Positions 15,405-24,384 of a DNA stretch of 64,000 nt are shown here, one piece after another. The stretch covers positions 5,456,001 to 5,520,000 of the forward strand of contig NZ_CP107939.1 in assembly GCF_036046055.1 (NCBI RefSeq). Direction: 5' to 3'. The stretch is from Nocardia sp. NBC_00403. GTDB taxonomy: Bacteria > Actinomycetota > Actinomycetes > Mycobacteriales > Mycobacteriaceae. Position numbers and translations under genes: made by a program. A model generated the notes under the pieces. That model was not told the origin of the DNA, did not search any database, and saw only the letters and a list, made by a program, of their open reading frames with translations. Each line of letters begins with the position of its first letter. Within the stretch, counting starts at the first letter, position 1.

Positions 15405-16895
15405 TTACCGCGCGTCGGCCGCAGTCGGCACGCGACCGTCTCCGGCGTGGTCCACATGCGCGCCGACCTGCGGGTAGGTCGGATACTCGATGCCCGAGAT
15501 GTACTGCACTGTCCGCACTACCTGGCACGAGTAGCCGAATTCGTTGTCGTACCAGAGATACAGAATCGCGGTGTCGCCATCGACGATGGTGGCATTGGCA
15601 TCGACGATCGACGCCGCGCGTGATCCGATGAAATCGCTCGAAACCACATCGGTGGCCGCGGTGTAATCGAGGTTACGGCTCAACGGTCCGGCCAGGGACA
15701 CCTGACGCAGGTACTCGAGCAGTTCACTCTTCGTGGTCTCCCGCTCGAGCTGCAGGTTCAGTATCGCGACCGAGACGTCCGGGGTGGGAACGCGAATCGA
15801 GTTGCCGGTGATCTTGGCCTTGAAGTCCGGCATCGCCTTCGCGACGGCGGACGCAGCGCCGGTTTCGGTGAGCACGAGGTTGAACGGCGCGGAGCGACCA
15901 CGACGGTCGGCCTTGTGATAGTTGTCCAGCAGGTTCTGATCGTTGGTGAACGAATGCACTGTCTCCACGTGACCGCGGACAATGCCGTACTCGTCATCCA
16001 TCGCCTTGAGCGGCGGAACGATCGCATTGGTCGTACACGAAGCGCACGAGACGATCCGCTCCGGCCGATCCAGCCCACGGTGGTTGACGCCGTGCACAAT
16101 ATTCGGAACGTCACCTTTGCCGGGCGCGGTGAGAACGACCTTCGCGATGCCGGGACACAGGTGCTGCGACAGGCCCTGACGGTCACGCCACTTACCGGTG
16201 TTGTCGATCAGGATCGCGTCGTTGATGCCGAACTCGGTGTAGTCGATCGTCGCCGGATCATCGCTGTAGATGAACTTGATCACGTTGCCGTTCGCGATGA
16301 TCGTGTCATTGTCGGCATCGACCTTGATCGTTCCATTGAACTGGCCGTGCACCGAATCCCGCCGCAACAGCGACGCACGCTTGGCCAGATCACCCCCGCC
16401 GCCCTTGCGCACCACCACGGCCCGCAAGTTCAGCCCATTGCCGGACCCGGTCTTCTCGATCAGCAGACGAGCGACCAGACGACCGATACGTCCGAAGCCG
16501 TACAGGACCACGTCCCGGGGGCCCTGGGGCTCAGCCTTGTTGCTGTCGGTGACGTCGGCCAGAACCGCGGCGGTGAACTCGGGGATCGACAGTCCGCGAT
16601 CGCCGGTGCGGTAGACCATGGCCAGTCGGCCGAGGTCGATCTTGCACGGCCCCAGATCCAACTCGCTGAGCACTTCGAGGAACGGCAGGGTCTCGTCGAT
16701 CGACAGTTCCTCACCCTCGATCTGCCGAGCGAAGCGGTGCGTCCGCAGGATGCTGATCACCGATTTGTTCACCAGCGACCGGCTGTGCAGCAAGATGGTC
16801 ACCCCCTTCTCGCGATACAACCTTCCAATGATCGGAATCATCGCCTCCGCGGAAGCTTCGTGAGCGTTCCAGCGGTCAAGATGGTCGGTAGTCAA
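15405..16895 (-). CDS. glyceraldehyde-3-phosphate dehydrogenase, long form (GapB-like)
   Basis: 496 residues, longer than the 330-residue glycolytic enzyme. An N-terminal extension of about 125 residues (EASAEAMIPIIGRLYREKGV and following) precedes the NAD-binding GFGRIGRLVARLL. The active-site SCASCTTN is intact with its Cys, and the catalytic-domain ending WYDNEFGYSCQVVRTV is normal. This long architecture is known from GapB-type enzymes of Corynebacterineae, which favour gluconeogenic flux. It is a single-gene unit; the nearest upstream sequence (16896-17449) has no gene. Confidence 0.9.
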   Translation of the reverse strand: MTTDHLDRWNAHEASAEAMIPIIGRLYREKGVTILLHSRSLVNKSVISILRTHRFARQIEGEELSIDETLPFLEVLSELDLGPCKIDLGRLAMVYRTGDRGLSIPEFTAAVLADVTDSNKAEPQGPRDVVLYGFGRIGRLVARLLIEKTGSGNGLNLRAVVVRKGGGGDLAKRASLLRRDSVHGQFNGTIKVDADNDTIIANGNVIKFIYSDDPATIDYTEFGINDAILIDNTGKWRDRQGLSQHLCPGIAKVVLTAPGKGDVPNIVHGVNHRGLDRPERIVSCASCTTNAIVPPLKAMDDEYGIVRGHVETVHSFTNDQNLLDNYHKADRRGRSAPFNLVLTETGAASAVAKAMPDFKAKITGNSIRVPTPDVSVAILNLQLERETTKSELLEYLRQVSLAGPLSRNLDYTAATDVVSSDFIGSRAASIVDANATIVDGDTAILYLWYDNEFGYSCQVVRTVQYISGIEYPTYPQVGAHVDHAGDGRVPTAADAR

Positions 16896-17449
16896 CGTAG
16901 ATCCTCGGATTTCCTCGATTTGTTCGCCGTATCGATGCTAGTGAGGGCTGCGATATCACCGAGGCCGGATACCCACTCGTGAGATCGCCAGGTGGTGACG
17001 CCGATCGAGCATCATCCGCCACCAAGCGGTTGCGCGAAGAGTCAGCAATACCAACGAATCTCGTTCGAGGTCCACTCGTCAGCGAGTTGTGTGGACCTCG
17101 AATCGCAAATGGGCCCCTGCCCAAAGCAATCCGACCACTACTACATTGACGGGACCCCGTGGTTGAACCTGCCGACCGGAGCATCCGGTGTGGTCGATGT
17201 GGCAGATCGGGAAACGGCGCAGCAGCTGCGCGCCGGCTCCGGTGCCGATGTTCACCGGAGCCGGCTGGATTGTCGCCCTGGCGACCGCCGGCGGCCTCGC
17301 CATCACTCTTTCCTCAGGGTTCGGTACGTTTACGACTCTCTGAGCCCGGCTATCTCCGCGGACACTTGTACTACCGCAGTCGGCGCCGACTGCAGCAAGC
17401 TGATATCGGCGCCGAAACTGTAAGTGCAGTTGCAGGGCTTGATACAGCT
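16896..17449. other. intergenic region, no supported gene
   Basis: About 550 bases without a credible coding frame. Frames on either strand lack ribosome sites and recognisable motifs. A short hydrophobic-looking stretch (GWIVALATAGGLAITL) occurs near 17250-17310 on the plus strand but ends at a stop and has no start context. Confidence 0.4.
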
Positions 17450-17745
17450 CTACCTTGTCCGAACGCGCACCTGCGGTAACACTGCGGCGATGTCACCGAG
17501 TGAGTCGACGAGCTCGCGGATCTCGGTTTCGGTCAGCCGCGGCGTGCTGGGCAGATTCTGTAGTTCCGTGTGGGCTGCTGCTCTGTCAGCTTGTGCGGTG
17601 TTCATCGCGGAGACGAGGGCTGCCGGGTCCATTCCGGCTTCGATAGCAGCGAGGTGGCGTGCGAGCAGGGCCTCAGCGTCGGCAACAAGGTGGTGCAGGA
17701 GGCCACGCTGCGCGCGCGAGCGGCGTCCCCGTGGCGGGTCCGGTC
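17450..17745 (-). pseudogene. C-terminal fragment of a large serine recombinase
   Basis: The minus strand reads AQRGLLHHLVADAEALLARH, then LAAIEAGMDPAALVSAMN and LTETEIRELVDSLGDIAAVL, ending at 17450. This is the coiled-coil/C-terminal region of a large serine integrase-type site-specific recombinase. The rest of the gene is absent. The fragment is cut exactly where the 40-bp inverted repeat at 17746 begins, so the transposon end replaced or interrupted the recombinase gene. Confidence 0.6.
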
Positions 17746-17785
17746 ACGGCCCCGGAATCCTGAAGCTGGCCCCAGCCCCAAAGTA
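17746..17785 (+). repeat. left 40-bp terminal inverted repeat of the mobile island
   Basis: This stretch, beginning ACGGCCCCGGAATCC and ending CCCCAAAGTA, recurs as its reverse complement at 34120-34159 with one mismatch in 40. The length is typical of Tn3-family ends. It truncates the serine recombinase fragment on its left and is followed by the res-like region and resolvase on its right. Confidence 0.7.
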
Positions 17786-17843
17786 AGGCCGCCTGAAGCC
17801 ATCCAGGTCCGTTTGTCCTGGGCGGTAGCCGGGTTGGCTATCT

Positions 17844-17992
17844 GTTCCGCTTCCTTGGAAGTGGAACAACCCGACGCCGCGCCGAACCCGCCGCGGTCGG
17901 TGATCGGACACCAGGGCGAACCGGAACGGCATTCGTTCCGGAAATCGTTCCACCGAAGATGTTCCGAAAGGCGCGTACGGCAGCGAATTCCG
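17844..17992 (+). other. res-like site with repeated GTTCC/GGAAC palindromes
   Basis: Immediately upstream of the resolvase are several dyads: GTTCCGCTTCC-TT-GGAAGTGGAAC type arms at 17844-17867, GGAACG-GCATT-CGTTCC at 17923-17939, and GGAA-ATCG-TTCC at 17940-17951, then further TTCC motifs to about 17992. Resolvases of Tn3 transposons act at a res site of three such subsites next to their own gene. The position and repeated dyads fit; exact subsite borders are uncertain. Confidence 0.5.
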
Positions 17993-18005
17993 GTACATTT
18001 CGGGT

Positions 18006-18617
18006 ATGGCGAACGCGCCACAGCATCCGGTCGGCGGACTCGAACTCGGCTACGCCCGAGTCTCGGCCACCAAGCAAAGCCTGGAACGCCAACTCGACGC
18101 CCTCACCGCCGCAGGCCTGCCAGATGAGCGGATCTACCTCGACAAGAAGACCGGGGCGGCCGTCGACCGGCCCGGACTGGCCAAACTGCTCGAATACGCA
18201 CGCCCCGGCGACACCATCGTGGCCTACACATTCGACCGGCTCGGCCGGAACCTGCGCGAGGTACTGAACCTCGTCCACGACCTCAGCGAAAAGGGAATCG
18301 GCGTGCGCACGCTGGCCGACCCCATCCCGATCAACACCGCCGACGAAGGCATGGCCCGCATCGCGTTCCTGCTGCTCGCCCTGTTCGCGGAGATGGAACG
18401 CACCTTCACCGCCGAACGCGCCGCCCACGCCCGCAGCGTCGCCGAATCCAAGGGCCGCCACATCGGCCGACCCACCGCCTGGCCCGACGACAAGATCGAC
18501 TATGCCCGGCTGCTCCGCGAACAAGGAAACAGCCTCGGTGAAATCACGAGCAAGACCGGCATCCCGAAGACATCACTGCACCGCTACCTCACGCCGGCGA
18601 CCGAACAAGAACAGTGA
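18006..18617 (+). CDS. tnpR: Tn3-type serine resolvase
   Basis: 203 residues. The catalytic N-terminal domain has the nucleophile Ser20 in [19 protein letters not shown], then [31 protein letters not shown] and the long helix [20 protein letters not shown]-terminal HTH follows ([31 protein letters not shown]). It recombines two res sites to resolve cointegrates. It lies just inside the left inverted repeat, behind the res-like dyads, and is intact, unlike both transposases of the island. Confidence 0.93.
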   Translation: MANAPQHPVGGLELGYARVSATKQSLERQLDALTAAGLPDERIYLDKKTGAAVDRPGLAKLLEYARPGDTIVAYTFDRLGRNLREVLNLVHDLSEKGIGVRTLADPIPINTADEGMARIAFLLLALFAEMERTFTAERAAHARSVAESKGRHIGRPTAWPDDKIDYARLLREQGNSLGEITSKTGIPKTSLHRYLTPATEQEQ

Positions 18618-18683
18618 TCGCGGTGGCTACCTGGCTGAACAGGGCTCATGTACCAGGTGACACGACCGTTAACGGCACTCCTA

Positions 18684-19670
18684 CTAGGTCGATTCGGCCG
18701 CGCGGGTGCGGGTGGCGGTCGGTGTCTCGCCGGTGTGCCTGCGGTAGATGCGCCGGAAGGCCGCCGGATCGGCGTAACCCACCGCGCCCGCGATCACGTC
18801 GACGGGCTCGCGCGTGGTCGTGAGTAGGGTGGCCGCCTGCCCGACCCGGAGGCGATGAACGTACTGGGTGGGTGAGACGCCGACGCGGTCGCGGATGCGG
18901 CGGGTCAGAGTGCGCGGAGAAACCGCTGCGACACCGGCCAATTCGTCCAGCGATAGTTGCCGGTGCAGATTGGCGTGCACGTGCTGTTGCACGGCGCGCA
19001 GCACCGGGTCGGTGGCCCGTAGATGCTCGAGCACCATGTAGCGCGACTGCGACATGCGGGCATCGAGCACCAGGTAGTGAGCCACCTGCTCGGCCAGTGC
19101 ACCGCCGCCGAGGCGGGCGACCAGCGCCAGCAGCAGATCTGTGTGGGCGAAAGCCGCACCGGCGGTGAGTACTGCGCCGCTGTCGACCACCATGCGATCG
19201 GAGTGCACGGTGACATCGGGGAAGCGGCGGGCCAACAGCGGCGCCAGCCACCAAGTAGTGGTGGCGGCCCGGCCCGACAGCAGCCCCGAGGCCGCGAGCA
19301 CGAAGACAGCCGAGCAGGAGGCAGCTACCGTAGCGCCGGAATCAGCGGCACGCCGGATGATTTCGACGGCCTGCATGGTCTGGGGTCGGGTCAGCAGTTC
19401 CTCGACACGCGCTTCGCTGGACGCGGACGGCCCCGGCAGCACCAGAATATCGCCGGGTTCGAACTCCGCCGCGCCGAGCGGGGTTTCGGTATCGACGCTG
19501 ATCAGTCGCCCACCGCTGGATCGGACCGGCAGCCCATCGAGTGATGCGACGCGCTGCCGCAGCCGCCCGCCCGTCGTGTCACCAGCGATCCCGGCTGCCG
19601 TGTCGACGATGTCGATACCGAGGCCGAGTGCACCTTCGAGCACACCGTCCAGCGCAAGGTGGGTAATCAT
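18684..19670 (-). CDS. GlxA-type AraC-family regulator (DJ-1/PfpI domain plus HTH)
   Basis: 328 residues. Residues 1-190 form a DJ-1/PfpI-like domain (PGDILVLPGPSAS, the nucleophile-elbow-like AASCSAVFVLAASGLLSG, VTAGAAFAHTDL-like end). The C-terminal 110 residues are an AraC HTH pair (LSLDELAGVAAVSPRTLTRR, VDVIAGAVGYADPAAFRRIY). It is divergent from the dienelactone hydrolase-like gene and is its likely regulator. The pair is probable cargo inside the island. Confidence 0.88.
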   Translation of the reverse strand: MITHLALDGVLEGALGLGIDIVDTAAGIAGDTTGGRLRQRVASLDGLPVRSSGGRLISVDTETPLGAAEFEPGDILVLPGPSASSEARVEELLTRPQTMQAVEIIRRAADSGATVAASCSAVFVLAASGLLSGRAATTTWWLAPLLARRFPDVTVHSDRMVVDSGAVLTAGAAFAHTDLLLALVARLGGGALAEQVAHYLVLDARMSQSRYMVLEHLRATDPVLRAVQQHVHANLHRQLSLDELAGVAAVSPRTLTRRIRDRVGVSPTQYVHRLRVGQAATLLTTTREPVDVIAGAVGYADPAAFRRIYRRHTGETPTATRTRAAEST

Positions 19671-19744
19671 GTGGCGAGACTAGACCGAAGAGTGGCGATC
19701 TTGCCAATGGCGGTGTGCTGACCTGCTGCGGCAGGGTTTGGGGT

Positions 19745-20584
19745 GTGCAGCAATCTCTCCCGCAGGATTCTCTCGACGACGACCTCGCCGATTTCGCACC
19801 CCGGTCGATCACGCTCGACGGAGTAGCCCGCACGGTGTACGTCAGCGGCAACGGACCGGCGGTCATCGTCATGGCGGAAATGCCCGGCATCAGTCCCGAT
19901 GTGGCTCGCTTCGCCCGCTGGGTGCGCGACGCCGGGCTCACCGTCTACCTGCCGTCACTGTTCGGCCGCGACGGTGCCTATCCGGAGGCAGAGGCCGGCG
20001 TGGAAGTCTTCAAACGAGCCTGTGTCAGCGCGGAATTCCGGGCCTTCGGCGCGGGCAAGTCCAGCCCGGTCGCGGTGTGGCTGCGTGCGCTGGCGGCCTT
20101 GGCCCATCGCGAATGCGGCGGCCTCGGCGTCGGCGCGCTGGGTATGTGCTTCACCGGGAATTTCGCGCTCACCATGATGCTCGAGCCCGCGATGCTGGCG
20201 CCAGTGCTGTGCCAGCCGTCGCTGCCACTGGATGAGCCTGGCGGACTAGAGATTTCGCCCGGTGAGCTCGCGGCCGTGCGGGAGCGACTCGATCGCGATG
20301 ATCTCGTGGTGCGCGCCTATCGCTTCGAGGGCGACCGCTTCTGCACCGCGCAGCGCTTCGCCGCCTACGCCGCAGCGCTGGGTCCGCGTTTCGAGCCGCG
20401 AGTGCTGCCCGCCGACGCGGCGAATCCCTCTCCGCCGCCGTTTTTCTCGCAGATCGTCGGCTGCCCGCACAGTGTGGTCACCGCGCATCTGGTCGATACG
20501 GCGGGGGAGCCGACCGCCGAGGCCCGCGACGAGATCCTCGCCTTTCTCGTGGATCGGCTGACTGCGGACGTCCCGTTGCAGTGA
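19745..20584 (+). CDS. dienelactone hydrolase family protein
   Basis: 279 residues, alpha/beta hydrolase. The Cys nucleophile elbow GALGMCFTGNFAL matches the GxCxG of dienelactone hydrolases, and CPHSVVTAHL near the end supplies the probable catalytic His. GTG at 19745 was chosen; the upstream in-frame start at 19715 overlaps the divergent promoter region. The substrate is unknown. It is divergent from the GlxA-type regulator with about 75 bases between them. Confidence 0.82.
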   Translation: MQQSLPQDSLDDDLADFAPRSITLDGVARTVYVSGNGPAVIVMAEMPGISPDVARFARWVRDAGLTVYLPSLFGRDGAYPEAEAGVEVFKRACVSAEFRAFGAGKSSPVAVWLRALAALAHRECGGLGVGALGMCFTGNFALTMMLEPAMLAPVLCQPSLPLDEPGGLEISPGELAAVRERLDRDDLVVRAYRFEGDRFCTAQRFAAYAAALGPRFEPRVLPADAANPSPPPFFSQIVGCPHSVVTAHLVDTAGEPTAEARDEILAFLVDRLTADVPLQ

Positions 20585-20639
20585 CATAGCGTCCACTGCT
20601 GGTCCAGCTTCGCGGCCACTTCCGACGTACAGGAATTCT

Positions 20640-20993
20640 CTAGCCCGCAACACGTTCTCGGCTCAGGTCCAGGCGTGTGTCCATGTCGAGCCGGAATCGG
20701 CCATAAGGGTTGATATTCGACCAGAACAACGGCGACATCGCCCGGCGTTCGTTCTCGCCGACCAGGTCGTGGAATTCCGGATTCTCCAGGACGGCTTGGA
20801 GCAGAAGGGTATTGATGTGCACCATCGCCGATTACAGCAGGTGCAGCGCCAGCATCGAGACCTCGGCGTGTTCGCGGTCGGCGCCGGTGAGCTGGGAGTC
20901 CTTGCCGTAGAACACGAGGGTGTTGGCGGAGTTCCAGTTCTCCACCACCTGCAACCCGCTGTTGATCTCCCGTCTGAGCTCTTCGGGGGTCGA
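20640..20993 (-). pseudogene. tnpA: C-terminal fragment of a Tn3 transposase with a nonsense mutation
   Basis: The minus strand reads TPEELRREINSGLQVVENWN, SANTLVFYGKDSQLTGADRE and HAEVSMLALHLL, then TAA. It continues in the same frame with SAMVHINTLLLQAVLENPEF and SPLFWSNINPYGRFRLDMD to the normal C-terminus. The stop sits where other Tn3 transposases have Gln (LHLLQS), a one-base CAA-to-TAA change. The strand and missing middle suggest it is the other end of the N-terminal fragment at 32.2-34.1 kb. Confidence 0.75.
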
Positions 20994-21015
20994 GACTGGT
21001 GAGGTCGCGTATTCA

Positions 21016-21052
21016 ACTGTCGCAGGTTCTGGATGGACTTCATCCGTCGGGT
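21016..21052 (+). repeat. 37-bp direct repeat, copy A
   Basis: ACTGTCGCAGGTTCTGGATG continuing to CATCCGTCGGGT is repeated at 21374-21410 with 3 mismatches in 37. Copy B codes for the last residues of the 516-aa recombinase. Copy A borders the truncated Tn3 transposase fragment, so it may mark an element boundary or a duplicated end. Confidence 0.55.
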
Positions 21053-21358
21053 ATGGGCGTGGCCCCGAACGTTGAGGGTCTGGAGATCCCCCGGACGGTG
21101 TCGGAATCTGCGCAGGCCGAGGATAGGTGCCGCCCGAGAGGTCGTTCGATAGCAAGGAGTCGGTGCGATCGGCTAACTTCGATCACGCGCGGCCAGCATC
21201 CGGGGCCTCCAGCACCGAAAAGCGGCTGCATCCCTGGGTTTGTCCGGGGGTGACCTGAGGGCTGCTCAGGGTCTAACCGACGTCCAGGCTTTAGCTGATG
21301 GCCAAGAGCCAGCCCGTCAGCGCTGGCCGCGCATCCTCACGCAGGCTGCGTGAAGGGG
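21053..21358. other. intergenic region, no supported gene
   Basis: About 300 bases between the Tn3 fragment and the recombinase operon hold no frame with recognisable coding features. Confidence 0.4.
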
Positions 21359-22909
21359 TCAAGGCTGGTGAGGACTGTCGCGGGTTCTGGATGGGCTCCA
21401 TCCGTCGGGTGATCGGAACCTGGGGGCGGTGACGTAACGGTTCCAGGTGGTGGCCGCTTCGGCGGCGAGCCTGGTGGCTGTGACGTGGTGATAGCCGAGA
21501 GCGTCGGCGACGACGGGGGCGGGCATCTGTTGGACGTGCTGACGCATGGCGGAGGTCCGGCCCGCGAGGTTGGCGACGCCGAGGGCTCTGAGCAACCCAC
21601 CGAGTGTGGCTGCGTGCATGGGTTGTCCGGCTCGTCGGCCGGGGAACAGCCATCGTGAGTTGCGGTTGGTTGCGGTGTTCATGTTGGTGCGGTTGTCGAT
21701 CCAGGCCAGGAGTAGGTCGGCGGCGGGTTGCGGGATCGGTGACGGAGGTTCTCCGAGGCGGAGCAGTACTTGGTCGCCGTCGTGGACGACGTCGTCGATC
21801 GTGAGCCGGACGATGCGGCTGAGTGGCTGGGCGTAGAGCAGGACGATGATGGCGGCGGCGCGTGAACGAAGCGGCTGATCGTCGTCGGTCAACACGCGCC
21901 CGATCAACGCGATGCGGTCCTCGGGCGGCATCGGTGAGCGTCTGCGGGATTCGAATGTCGGCAGGCGGAGACGGCGCAGGAGTTTGCTCTCGATGCACCA
22001 GAGCAGAAAGTCGCGCAGTGCGCGCCGCCGGTGTGTGGTGTTCTCGGCGTGCCAGAGATCGATCTCGGCTTGGCCGCAGGTTTCGAGGGTGATTCCCTGG
22101 GCGGCAAGCCATTCCAGGAATCGGGTTGCTTGCCGGACTTGGTCGTCGGCGAAGCTGCGGCTGGCTTGAGTGATCGGTTTCTGTTCGGCTGCGCCGCGGA
22201 GCCGGGGTAGGACGTGCCAGGTGGCGTAGCGGCGGATGGTCTGAGTGTGGTCGGCGTTGTCGATCGGTGCGAGGTGGTTGATCAGCCAGCGTTCGAACCC
22301 GCAGATCTGCTTGTCGATCACGGGTAGGACGCCGCAGGCCATGAGTAGTTCGCGCAGGTGGGCGGCTGCTCGCCAGGGCTCGGCGGTGTGGAACGCGGCA
22401 TGGGTCAGTTCGATGTTCCCGCGGCCGAGGTCTCGCAGCAGGTCCGCTGGGCTGCGGCTCTGACCTTTGCGTGGGTTGAGCCATTTCAGGCCGGACAGCG
22501 GGTTGTTCATCGCGAGCATGTGCTCGGCGAACCGAACGAGTTCGGGCCGGATTCGGCCGGTGCCGTCGTCGAGGAGTTCTGCAAGCCTGTCGGAGAAGGT
22601 GCAGGGGGTGCAGAGTCGGCGAGCGTGGAGTTTGCCTTCGCGGTCGCAGCGTGCGCATCGGTAGCCGGTGCTGAATCCGGCGCAGTCGGTGCAGATAGGT
22701 TCCCGCGAGCCCGGATCGATGCCGGGCAGGATCCGTTCGTCGTTGCATCCGGGACAACGGCCTCGGACCTTGAGGGCCCGGTCGTGGCAGGTGCGGCAGA
22801 CGTGCCCATCAGGCCAACCGGCCGCGAAGCATCCGAACCGGCCGCAGCGAGCGCAGGTCTTCTTGAACCAGCGCTCGAACTGCTCGTCGGTGCAGTAGGC
22901 CGGGCTCAT
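21359..22909 (-). CDS. zinc-ribbon tyrosine recombinase-like protein (third gene of module)
   Basis: 516 residues. Residues 15-110 have several CxxC pairs (CARCGRFGCF, CRTCHDRALKVRGRCPGC, CTDCAGF, YRCARCDREG), a multi-zinc-ribbon region. The C-terminal half is a tyrosine recombinase core: SRAAAIIVLLYAQPLSRIV for the Arg region and LLRALGVANLAGRTSAMRQH, then ADALGYHHVTATRLA. The classic HxxR/Tyr residues are degenerate. It overlaps the HTH gene by 4 bases (ATGA). Homologous recombinase-HTH-recombinase trios recur in actinobacterial mobile DNA; the role of this partner is not established. Confidence 0.78.
   Translation of the reverse strand: MSPAYCTDEQFERWFKKTCARCGRFGCFAAGWPDGHVCRTCHDRALKVRGRCPGCNDERILPGIDPGSREPICTDCAGFSTGYRCARCDREGKLHARRLCTPCTFSDRLAELLDDGTGRIRPELVRFAEHMLAMNNPLSGLKWLNPRKGQSRSPADLLRDLGRGNIELTHAAFHTAEPWRAAAHLRELLMACGVLPVIDKQICGFERWLINHLAPIDNADHTQTIRRYATWHVLPRLRGAAEQKPITQASRSFADDQVRQATRFLEWLAAQGITLETCGQAEIDLWHAENTTHRRRALRDFLLWCIESKLLRRLRLPTFESRRRSPMPPEDRIALIGRVLTDDDQPLRSRAAAIIVLLYAQPLSRIVRLTIDDVVHDGDQVLLRLGEPPSPIPQPAADLLLAWIDNRTNMNTATNRNSRWLFPGRRAGQPMHAATLGGLLRALGVANLAGRTSAMRQHVQQMPAPVVADALGYHHVTATRLAAEAATTWNRYVTAPRFRSPDGWSPSRTRDSPHQP
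21374..21410 (+). repeat. 37-bp direct repeat, copy B
   Basis: This copy lies inside the 3' end of the 516-aa recombinase gene and repeats 21016-21052 in the same orientation with 3 mismatches. The two copies are 358 bases apart. Confidence 0.55.
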
Positions 22910-23241
22910 TCCTCGGCGAGGATGCGCGCCGGCCGGGGCCGCAACTTGGCGACCACCGGCGGCTGCGCGGTCGTGTCGGCGGTTCCGGTCCGGCGGACTC
23001 CGGCGTTCTCGGCGGAGGTGACCACCAGGTCGGCCGGTGTGCAGGCGAGAATGTCGCAGAGCGCCGAGAGCACCTGTAGTGACAGCCGTTCCGGGGTGCC
23101 GGAGACCAGGCGGTGGACCTGGGAGGCGGACAGGTTGATGCCGCGTTCGTGTAGCAGCTGGACCAGCTCGGTCGCGGTGAAAACGCGCTGAACTGCCATG
23201 ACCTCACGCAGTCGCCAGGTGTAGCCGACGGTTCGTTTCAT
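22906..23241 (-). CDS. small XRE-type helix-turn-helix regulator (middle gene of module)
   Basis: 111 residues. An XRE/Cro-type HTH spans about residues 20-75 (ATELVQLLHERGINLSASQV, HRLVSGTPERLSLQVLSALC, DILACTPADLVV), with a basic, probably disordered tail. It overlaps both neighbours by 4 bases, so the three genes are translationally coupled. It is the obvious candidate to bind the two tandem palindromes upstream of the operon (24385-24419). Confidence 0.85.
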   Translation of the reverse strand: MKRTVGYTWRLREVMAVQRVFTATELVQLLHERGINLSASQVHRLVSGTPERLSLQVLSALCDILACTPADLVVTSAENAGVRRTGTADTTAQPPVVAKLRPRPARILAEE

Positions 23242-24374
23242 GCCTGTTCACCTTTCTGGGAGCGCAGAGCCGCCACGACGGTGGCATCGAGTCGTCGCCG
23301 CAACGTGCGGGTGCGGAAGTCCGACGACACGCAGGTGTAGAGGGCGGTCGTGGATGCGTGCTCGTGGCCGACCTGTTCCTGGACGAACCGAGGATCCCAG
23401 CCGTCCTCGATCAAATGGGTGACATAGAACCGTCGCAGAGAATGGAAGTCCAGCCCATCGTCGAGGCCGAGTGCCTGCCGGTAGGCGACGAACCGCGAGT
23501 TCAGGCGTTGGCAGCCGATCCGAAGACCGCGTTCGGACGGCCAGGCCGCCGGATTGCCGTCGGCGCCGAACAGAGGCCGGATCTCGGTGAACCACTCGTC
23601 GAGGACCTCGACCGTCCAGCCCCAGACGGTCAGCACTCCGCGCCGTTTCGGCGGCGAACCCTTCTTGGCCTTCCCGAACCGGACCTGGCAGCGCCCGAAC
23701 GACCCGAACTCCGGCCCGTGCGGGTTCGTCCCGAAGTCGGCGGCGTCCAGCATCCGGGTTTCGTTGCGGCGCAGACCGAATGCGTAGGCCGTTTTGAACA
23801 GGGTGGCGTCGCGGAACGCGGGCAGCCAGCCCTTGCGCCCGAACGATCGGATCCGGGCAACTTCGTCATCGCAGTGAGTGAAGAAGGCTTGCAGTTCCGC
23901 CTTGGTGAACGCCCGCTTCGCCGGATCGGACTCACCTTCCTGGACGTGCGTGGCGGTGTTCCATTCGTGCACCACCTGGATCGGGTGCGTACCGAATCGG
24001 CCCTCACAGGTCGCCGGCCACTTATAGAGCGGATCGGTGACGAAGTGGCAGAACACCCGGACCGCCTCGGAGTAGGAGCGGATCGTCGAGCGCTTCAGAT
24101 CACGCAACGACCGCAGATCACCGAGCCACTCATCGACCATCGCCGGAGTCCACTGCCAGGGAAAAGCGTTCACGTAGGCGGCGAACGCCTTGACCGTGTT
24201 CTCCCGCCCCTCGACCGTGGTGCGAGCCAGGTTCCGCGCCAGCTGCTGGTTGGCGAACCCGGTCAGCATCGCCTCGAACACCTGCTCCTCGGGCCGCAAC
24301 AGCGACACACCGTCGACCAGATGCAGCCGCGCGGCACCCGGCACCGAACCGCCCAGAAACGCCAAACCACCCAC
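23238..24374 (-). CDS. tyrosine recombinase/integrase (first gene of module)
   Basis: About 378 residues. An N-terminal SAM-like core-binding domain (TTVEGRENTVKAFAAYVNAF) precedes the catalytic domain: AYAFGLRRNETRMLDAADFG (first Arg), DFHSLRRFYVTHLIEDGWD (HxLRR), VQEQVGHEHASTTALYTCVS (GHxxxxTTxxYT, Tyr nucleophile). All catalytic residues appear present. The frame is open to 24602, but tandem operators at 24385-24419 lie within that extension. I therefore favour the GTG at 24374 or a TTG at 24365 behind GGAGG; the start is uncertain. It heads the three-gene unit. Confidence 0.88.
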   Translation of the reverse strand: MGGLAFLGGSVPGAARLHLVDGVSLLRPEEQVFEAMLTGFANQQLARNLARTTVEGRENTVKAFAAYVNAFPWQWTPAMVDEWLGDLRSLRDLKRSTIRSYSEAVRVFCHFVTDPLYKWPATCEGRFGTHPIQVVHEWNTATHVQEGESDPAKRAFTKAELQAFFTHCDDEVARIRSFGRKGWLPAFRDATLFKTAYAFGLRRNETRMLDAADFGTNPHGPEFGSFGRCQVRFGKAKKGSPPKRRGVLTVWGWTVEVLDEWFTEIRPLFGADGNPAAWPSERGLRIGCQRLNSRFVAYRQALGLDDGLDFHSLRRFYVTHLIEDGWDPRFVQEQVGHEHASTTALYTCVSSDFRTRTLRRRLDATVVAALRSQKGEQA

Positions 24375-24384
24375 CCTCCACTCG

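Noticed and set aside
15915..16982. 355-codon plus-strand frame
   Set aside because: Exact antisense of the GAPDH gene, which has full motifs and the correct length.
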